Below, one piece after another: positions 57,866 through 62,413 of a stretch of 62,413 nt of DNA. The notes beneath the pieces were generated by a model, which did no database searches, was not told the DNA's origin, and was given only the letters and a program-made list of their open reading frames with translations. The stretch's first letter is position 1. Each line of letters opens with the position of its first letter. A program made the translations under genes and the position numbers. The DNA is from Streptomyces fildesensis (GTDB lineage: Bacteria; Actinomycetota; Actinomycetes; Streptomycetales; Streptomycetaceae): NCBI RefSeq assembly GCF_016107395.1, contig NZ_JAAIKO010000046.1, positions 1-62,413 of the forward strand, written 5' to 3'.

Positions 57866-60406
57866 TCACGACGTCGCCCCCGCCGGCAGGTCCGGGCGGG
57901 CCGGACGGCCGCCGAGGGCGGCCTGGAGGGTGAGCACCATGGTCAGGCCGCCGCCGGGGGTGTCCTCGGCGACCAGCGTGCCGCCCATGGACTCGGCGAA
58001 GCCGCGGGCGACCGCGAGGCCCAGGCCCACGCCGTTGCCGCGCGGTGCGTCGCCGTAGCGCTGGAAGGGCTCGAAGATCCGGTCCTTGGCGGTCTCCGGC
58101 ACCCCGGGGCCGCGGTCGACGACCCGCACCTCCACCCGGTCGCCCAGCGCGCTGGCGGCCACCACCACCTTGGACCCCGGGGAGCTGTACTTGACGGCGT
58201 TCTCGACGACGTTGGCGACGCTGCGCTCCAGCAGGCCGGGATCGACGGCGACCATCGGCAGGCTCTCCGGGATGTCGAGGACGACGCTGCTCTCCGGGAC
58301 GCCGCCGAGCGCCATCGGCACCACCTCGTCGAGATCGATCTCGCGGATCAGCGGGGTGACCGTGCCGGTCTGCAGGCGGGACATGTCGAGCAGGTTGCCG
58401 ACCAGGTGGTCGAGCCGGTCGGCGCCGTCCTCGATGCCGGCCAGCAGCTCGGCCTCGTCCTCGTCGGACCAGGCGACGTCGTCGGCGCGCAGCGACGACA
58501 CCGACGCCTTGATGGCCGACAGCGGTGTCCGCAGGTCGTGGGAGACGGCTGCGAGCAGCGCGGTGCGGATGCGGTTGCCCTCGGCCAGCTCGCGGGCGTG
58601 CTCGGCCTCGCCCTCCAGCCGCTGCCGGTCCATGACGACGGCCGCCTGCGCGGCGAAGGCGGAGAGCACCCGGCGGTCCGAGGCGGGCAGCACCCGCCCG
58701 GTGAGGGCCAGCGAGAGCCGGTCGCTGACCGGCACCTCGACGTCGGCGTCCTCGGGGCGCAGGCAGGGGCGCTCCCCCACGCTGGCCTCCCGGGTCCAGG
58801 CACCGTGGTCGCTGTCGCGGGCCAGCAGCACCACCGAGTCCATGCCGAACGTCTCGCGGACCCGTTCCAGCAGGGCCTCGAGGGAGCTCTCGCCGCGCAG
58901 CACGCTGCCGGCCAGGTACGACAGGATCTCGGCCTCGGAGCGCAGCCGGGCGGCCTGCTGGGTGCGGCGGGCCGCGAGGTCCACCACGGAGGCCACCGCG
59001 AGGCCCACCACGACGAAGATCACGATCGCGATGATGTTCTCGGGCTCGGCGATGGTGAAGGAGTGGGTGGGCGGCGTGAAGTAGTAGTTGAGCAGCAGCG
59101 ATCCGGCGAAGGCGGAGGCCAGCGCCGGGAGCAGCCCGCCGACGAGGGCCGCCGCGACCGTGAGGGTCAGGAAGAGCAGCATCTCGGTGGCCTGGCTCAT
59201 CCCGGGGTGCCAGTTGGTGAGCAGCAGCGCCAGCAGGACGGGACCCACGACCCCGGTGAGCCAGCCGGCCACGACCCGGGAGCGGCCCAGGCTGGCGCCG
59301 CGCGCGGAGGGCAGTCCGCGGCCCTTGGCGGCGTGCTCGTGGGTGACGATGTGGACGTCGATGTCGCCGGACTCGCGGGCGACGGTGGAGCCTACGCCGG
59401 GCCCCAGCACGTACTGCCAGGCCTTGCGGCGGCTGGTGCCGAGCACGATCTGGGTGGCGTTGACCCCACGGGCGAAGTCCAGCATGGCCTCGGGGATGTC
59501 CTCCCCGATGACGTGGTGGAACGATCCTCCGAGGTCCTCCACCAGGGTCCGCTGGGCGGCCAGCTCCTTGGCGGAGCCCGAGGCCAGCCCGTCGCTGCGG
59601 ACGATGTGGACGGCGAGGATCTCGCTGCCCGAGCCCTTGGCCGCCATCCGGGCGGCCCGGCGGATCAGGGTGCGGCCCTCGGGTCCGCCGGTGAGGCCGA
59701 CGACGATCCGCTCGCGGGCCTGCCAGGCGGCGGAGATCCGGTGGTCGGCGCGGTACTCCTGGAGGTACTCGTCGACCCGGTCGGCGACCCACAGCAGCGC
59801 CAGTTCGCGCAGCGCGGTGAGGTTGCCGGGCCGGAAGTAGTTGGACAGCGCCGCGTCGACCTTGTCGGAGGCGTAGATGTTGCCGTGTGCCATCCGGCGC
59901 CGCAACGCCTGTGGCGACATGTCGACCAGCTCTATCTGGTCGGCACGGCGCACCACCTCGTCGGGCACGGTCTCGCGCTGCCGGACGCCGGTGATCGACT
60001 CGACCACGTCGCCCAGCGACTCCAGGTGCTGGATGTTGACCGTCGAGACGACGTCGATCCCCGCCTGGAGCAGTTCCTCGACGTCCTGCCAGCGCTTGAC
60101 GTTGCGCGAGCCGGGCACATTGGTGTGCGCGAGTTCGTCGACGAGCGCGACCGCTGGATGCCGCGCGAGCACCGCGTCCACGTCCATCTCGGTGAACTCC
60201 GCGTCGCGGTACTCCAGCTCCCGGCGCGGGATCTGCTCCAGGCCGTGCAGCATCACCTCGGTGCGCGGGCGCCGGTGGTGCTCGACGAAGGCGACGACGA
60301 GGTCGGTGCCACGCTCGGTACGCCGGTGCGCCTCGGAGAGCATGGCGTAGGTCTTGCCCACGCCGGGGGCCGCTCCGAGGTAGATGCGCAGTTTGCCGCG
60401 TGCCAT
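57866..60406 (-). CDS. kdpD: Sensor histidine kinase KdpD
   Basis: This 846-residue kinase senses potassium limitation and turgor. It has the N-terminal KdpD domain with LRIYLGAAPGVGKTYAMLSEAHRR (Walker-like) and GSRNVKRWQDVEELLQAGIDV. A USP-like domain follows, with LTGGPEGRTLIRRAARMAAKGSGSEILAVH, then four helices near residues 380-480 (VVGPVLLALLLTNW onward), a GAF-like region, HisKA HDLRTPLSAIKASVSSLRADD and HATPase NAVKYSSPGSKV with GNGVGLGLAVARG. The membrane and kinase parts are complete. kdpE follows. Confidence 0.93.
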   Translation of the reverse strand: MARGKLRIYLGAAPGVGKTYAMLSEAHRRTERGTDLVVAFVEHHRRPRTEVMLHGLEQIPRRELEYRDAEFTEMDVDAVLARHPAVALVDELAHTNVPGSRNVKRWQDVEELLQAGIDVVSTVNIQHLESLGDVVESITGVRQRETVPDEVVRRADQIELVDMSPQALRRRMAHGNIYASDKVDAALSNYFRPGNLTALRELALLWVADRVDEYLQEYRADHRISAAWQARERIVVGLTGGPEGRTLIRRAARMAAKGSGSEILAVHIVRSDGLASGSAKELAAQRTLVEDLGGSFHHVIGEDIPEAMLDFARGVNATQIVLGTSRRKAWQYVLGPGVGSTVARESGDIDVHIVTHEHAAKGRGLPSARGASLGRSRVVAGWLTGVVGPVLLALLLTNWHPGMSQATEMLLFLTLTVAAALVGGLLPALASAFAGSLLLNYYFTPPTHSFTIAEPENIIAIVIFVVVGLAVASVVDLAARRTQQAARLRSEAEILSYLAGSVLRGESSLEALLERVRETFGMDSVVLLARDSDHGAWTREASVGERPCLRPEDADVEVPVSDRLSLALTGRVLPASDRRVLSAFAAQAAVVMDRQRLEGEAEHARELAEGNRIRTALLAAVSHDLRTPLSAIKASVSSLRADDVAWSDEDEAELLAGIEDGADRLDHLVGNLLDMSRLQTGTVTPLIREIDLDEVVPMALGGVPESSVVLDIPESLPMVAVDPGLLERSVANVVENAVKYSSPGSKVVVAASALGDRVEVRVVDRGPGVPETAKDRIFEPFQRYGDAPRGNGVGLGLAVARGFAESMGGTLVAEDTPGGGLTMVLTLQAALGGRPARPDLPAGATS

Positions 60407-60701
60407 GGCCCCATCGTTCTGCTCGGATGCGCCTGTCGCCCGGACGCGCGTGCGGCGCTTGTCTCGACCTTAGAACGACCGAAGGGGACATATGGGACCG
60501 GGGTGGCCGCCGGGGAGTACCTTGACGGCGCCTTAACCCCTCCGGGTGACCCTCCGGACCCTTGCCGGCCGCAGGGTTCCCCGTTCATCAGGGGGCCGCG
60601 ATGGGCCGCGGCAGCGTGTGACAAACCGCGTTCGCAGGACTGCCATACGGACGTAACGCCGGACCGTTGACCCGCCGCGCGCCGCCAGCGAGCATCGGCG
60701 C
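60407..60701. other. Divergent promoter region of kdpD and the ROK remnant
   Basis: No gene is seen. The stretch should contain the kdpD promoter on the minus strand and the promoter of the ROK gene on the plus strand. No consensus motif stood out clearly enough to call. Confidence 0.3.
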
Positions 60702-61260
60702 ATGCCCTCCACCGACCGCCCGCCATGGCTCGTCGCCCTGCCGTCCGTGCCCGCGCCGGCCGCCGGCCGCGGCGGCGAGGGCGGCGCCACCGGGGCGGTG
60801 CTGCGGGCCGTGCTGCGGGGCGGTCCGGTGGCCAGGACCGCGCTGGCGCGGGACACCGGGCTGAGCCCGGCCGCCGTCTCCCGGCACACGGCCGAGCTGA
60901 TCGGGCTCGGGCTGCTGCGCGAGCTGCCGCCGCCGGACGGTCCGCCACGGGCCGGCCGCCCCCAGGTGCCGGTGGACGTCGACCCCGCCCACCACGCCGT
61001 CTGCGGGGTGCACATCGCGCTGCCGCACACCACCTTCGCCGTGGTGGACCTGCGCGGGCGGGTGACGGCCCAGGAGCGGTTGCCGCACGACGGCTCGGTG
61101 GGCGACGTCCTGGGCGGGATCCGCGGCCATCTGCCCGGGTTCCTGCACCGGCACGCCGCCGGGCGCCGCCGGGACGTCCGGCAGCGGCAAGGTCACCCTG
61201 CGGAGCGGTTTCCAGGGACAGAGCGTGGCCACCACGCTCAAGGCGGCGGACGGCGGCTGA
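60702..61260 (+). pseudogene. Truncated ROK-family regulator fused to a foreign 3' end
   Basis: The frame from 60702 encodes a MarR-like winged helix (GAVLRAVLRGGPVARTALARDTGLSPAAVSRHTAELIGLGLL). It continues with the first strand of a ROK domain (DPAHHAVCGVHIALPHTTFAVVDLRGRVTAQE). Near 61160 this homology stops. In another frame the DNA then codes a C-terminal-like stretch TSGSGKVTLRSGFQGQSVA that ends at TGA 61258-61260, apparently from an unrelated gene. A deletion or rearrangement joining two genes is the simplest reading. The ATP-binding and sugar-binding parts of ROK are missing. Confidence 0.6.
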
Positions 61261-61283
61261 GCCCCGGTGCTCAGGCCGCCGGC

Positions 61284-62018
61284 TCAGCTCTCGTCGACGA
61301 TCCGGCCGTCGCGCAGTTCGAGCACCCGGTCGGCCAGGGCCAGCAGCTGGGCGTCGTGGGTGGCGACGAGGGCGGTGACGCCCTCGCTGCGGACGACGGC
61401 GCGCAGCAGTTCCATGACGGCGAGGCCGGTCTCGGCGTCGAGCTGACCGGTCGGCTCGTCCGCGATGATCAGGACGGGCCGGTTGGCCAGGGCGCGGGCG
61501 ATGGCGACCCGCTGCTGCTGGCCACCGGACAGCTCGCCGGGGCGCTGGGCCGCGTGGTCGGAGAGCCCGACGAGCGACAGCAGCAGCTCCACGCGCTCCT
61601 CGCGCTCGCGCGGCGGCACCTTGCGCAGCCGCATGGGGACGCCGACGTTCTCGGCGGCGGTGAGGATCGGGATCAGTCCGAAGGACTGGAAGACGAAGCC
61701 GATTCGGTCGCGGCGCAGCGCCAGCAGGCCGTTGTCGCCGAGCCCGGCGAGGTCGGTGCCGTCGAGCGTGATCCGGCCGCCGTCCGGCGAGTCCAGGCCG
61801 CCCACCAGGTTGAGGATGGTGGTCTTGCCGGAGCCGGATCGGCCCTTGAGGGCCACCAGCTCACCGCGCGGCACCCGGAAGGAGACACCGCGCAGCGCGT
61901 GCACGGCCGTCTCCCCGCTGCCGTAGGTGCGGCGAAGGTCCTCGACGACGACCATCTCCCCCGTCGCCGGCCCGTCCGCGACCGCCGTCCCCGCGTGCCC
62001 CGTCGACTGCTCGCTCAT
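61284..62018 (-). CDS. ABC transporter ATP-binding protein, LolD/MacB-type
   Basis: This 244-residue ATPase has Walker A LKGRSGSGKTTILNLVGGLD, Q-loop FVFQSFGLIPILTAAENV, signature ELSGGQQQRVAIARALA and Walker B VLIIADEPTGQLD. It belongs to the MacB/FtsX-partner group that drives export or lipoprotein handling with an FtsX-like permease. No permease gene follows in the window, because the downstream side is the ROK remnant. The N-terminal 20 residues are a low-complexity extension. Confidence 0.9.
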   Translation of the reverse strand: MSEQSTGHAGTAVADGPATGEMVVVEDLRRTYGSGETAVHALRGVSFRVPRGELVALKGRSGSGKTTILNLVGGLDSPDGGRITLDGTDLAGLGDNGLLALRRDRIGFVFQSFGLIPILTAAENVGVPMRLRKVPPREREERVELLLSLVGLSDHAAQRPGELSGGQQQRVAIARALANRPVLIIADEPTGQLDAETGLAVMELLRAVVRSEGVTALVATHDAQLLALADRVLELRDGRIVDES

Positions 62019-62280
62019 GCGCTGTCCCCCTCCTGACCCGGATCACCGGGCCACACCCCGTTGTGGTCGTTCCCGGCCGTGCGCCGCACCCGTCGGCCCC
62101 GGCCGCCGTACTGCTACTGCGTGTACGCGCTTGCCAGCTGGAGCCTATCCACCTGGTCAAGGATTTCCCGGCCCGGGCTCCTCCGGACATGGCGAAGGGC
62201 CGGATCCGTGATCATGGATCCGGCCCCTGGCCGTGGTCGGTCATCCGACGCACCGGTGGAACGGGGTGCGGCGGGTTCTA
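62019..62280. other. Non-coding region upstream of the ABC gene
   Basis: No gene is seen. It should carry the promoter of the ABC gene. A perfect 11-bp hairpin sits inside it and is listed separately. Confidence 0.35.
62197..62226. terminator. Hairpin, possible terminator
   Basis: GGGCCGGATCC (62197-62207) pairs exactly with GGATCCGGCCC (62216-62226) around an 8-base loop. It may end a transcript coming from outside the window. Confidence 0.5.
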
Positions 62281-62413
62281 GGGCGTGTTGCGAAAGTCCC
62301 GCCTGGCCCACGGCGTCTGGCACGCGCCCTCGCTGCGTTGTCGGGCTCGTCCCAGTACGTCCAGTACGAGGACGACCCTCCGCCTTGCGAGCGCACGCAC
62401 CAGACGCCGTGGG
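62281..62413. repeat. Palindromic element cut by the window end
   Basis: CCCACGGCGTCTGG (62307-62320) is inverted exactly at 62400-62413, and the bases between also pair imperfectly around a centre near 62360. The left end begins GGGCGTGTTGCGAAAGTCCC. The right half is not complete inside the window. This looks like a repeated palindromic (MITE- or REP-like) element or the end of an insertion sequence. Confidence 0.55.

Noticed and set aside
57075..60491. Single open frame of 1138 codons over kdpE and kdpD
   Set aside because: Only the last 227 codons are real. The rest reads the kdpD sense strand in the wrong frame and is arginine/proline-rich.
1..62413. CRISPR arrays, tRNA or rRNA genes
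   Set aside because: The short repeats seen are tandem without spacers, and no cloverleaf or rRNA-like sequence was recognised.

Overview
The window is very GC-rich actinomycete chromosome, most likely from a Streptomyces. The evidence is strong G/C bias at third codon positions, many GTG and TTG starts, short overlapping ATGA/GTGA/TGATG junctions, and typical Streptomyces gene types: a BTAD/AfsR-like regulator, a RheA/HSP18 pair, DUF3159 and DUF2267 proteins, and an M9 collagenase. All names come from reading the sequence and from knowledge of the families; no database search was possible.

Layout. 0-4 kb is gene-poor: a small conserved protein, an RsbW-like ATP-binding protein, a 59-residue zinc-ribbon ORF, and a MerR-type regulator preceded by an 8-codon mini-ORF. 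4-6.4 kb is a stress block: two DUF2267 proteins and hsp18, divergent from its repressor rheA, with a textbook RheA operator. 6.5-13.2 kb has a DrrAB-type ABC exporter, a large SARP/AfsR-like regulator, a decayed TetR gene and an alpha/beta hydrolase.

13.3-32.8 kb is the most interesting part: an apparent collagen-to-hydroxyproline utilisation island. It encodes a secreted M6 metalloprotease, a secreted M9 collagenase at the end of a five-gene oligopeptide importer operon, and a divergent Xaa-Pro-type aminopeptidase. It also encodes a GntR/FCD regulator, an ornithine cyclodeaminase-family enzyme, 4-hydroxyproline 2-epimerase, a DHDPS-family deaminase, and a three-part D-hydroxyproline oxidase (FAD/NAD oxidoreductase with BFD domain, 2Fe-2S protein, DAO). 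A palindrome close to ATGTSACAT lies in front of its operons and in front of regulator and protease genes, so one GntR-controlled regulon is inferred. The last enzyme of the pathway, alpha-ketoglutarate semialdehyde dehydrogenase, is not in the window.

32.9-42.6 kb carries a CoA-dependent aromatic pathway, best read as anthranilate degradation: RidA, acyl-CoA dehydrogenase, 2-aminobenzoate-type CoA ligase, PaaX regulator, and further on enoyl-CoA hydratase plus a two-domain aminobenzoyl-CoA monooxygenase/reductase. Both promoters carry TGAC-N4-GTCA over the -35 box. A membrane protein, a SnoaL-like protein and a class C beta-lactamase-like hydrolase sit in between.

42.7-50.7 kb is mixed metabolism: ornithine carbamoyltransferase, arginine deiminase, homocysteine methyltransferase, an LLM flavoenzyme, DUF6099, a MazG-like protein with an AAA ATPase, a cupin and DUF1697. 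50.7-60.4 kb holds an RlmD/TrmA-type methyltransferase, an APC permease divergent from two TrkA-type proteins, DUF3159, an OB-fold protein, and kdpDE without kdpFABC. The end holds a broken ROK gene, a LolD/MacB-type ATPase and a palindromic element cut by the window edge.

An unusual recurring pattern is short tandem repeats with different units that overlap the stop codons of five unrelated genes.
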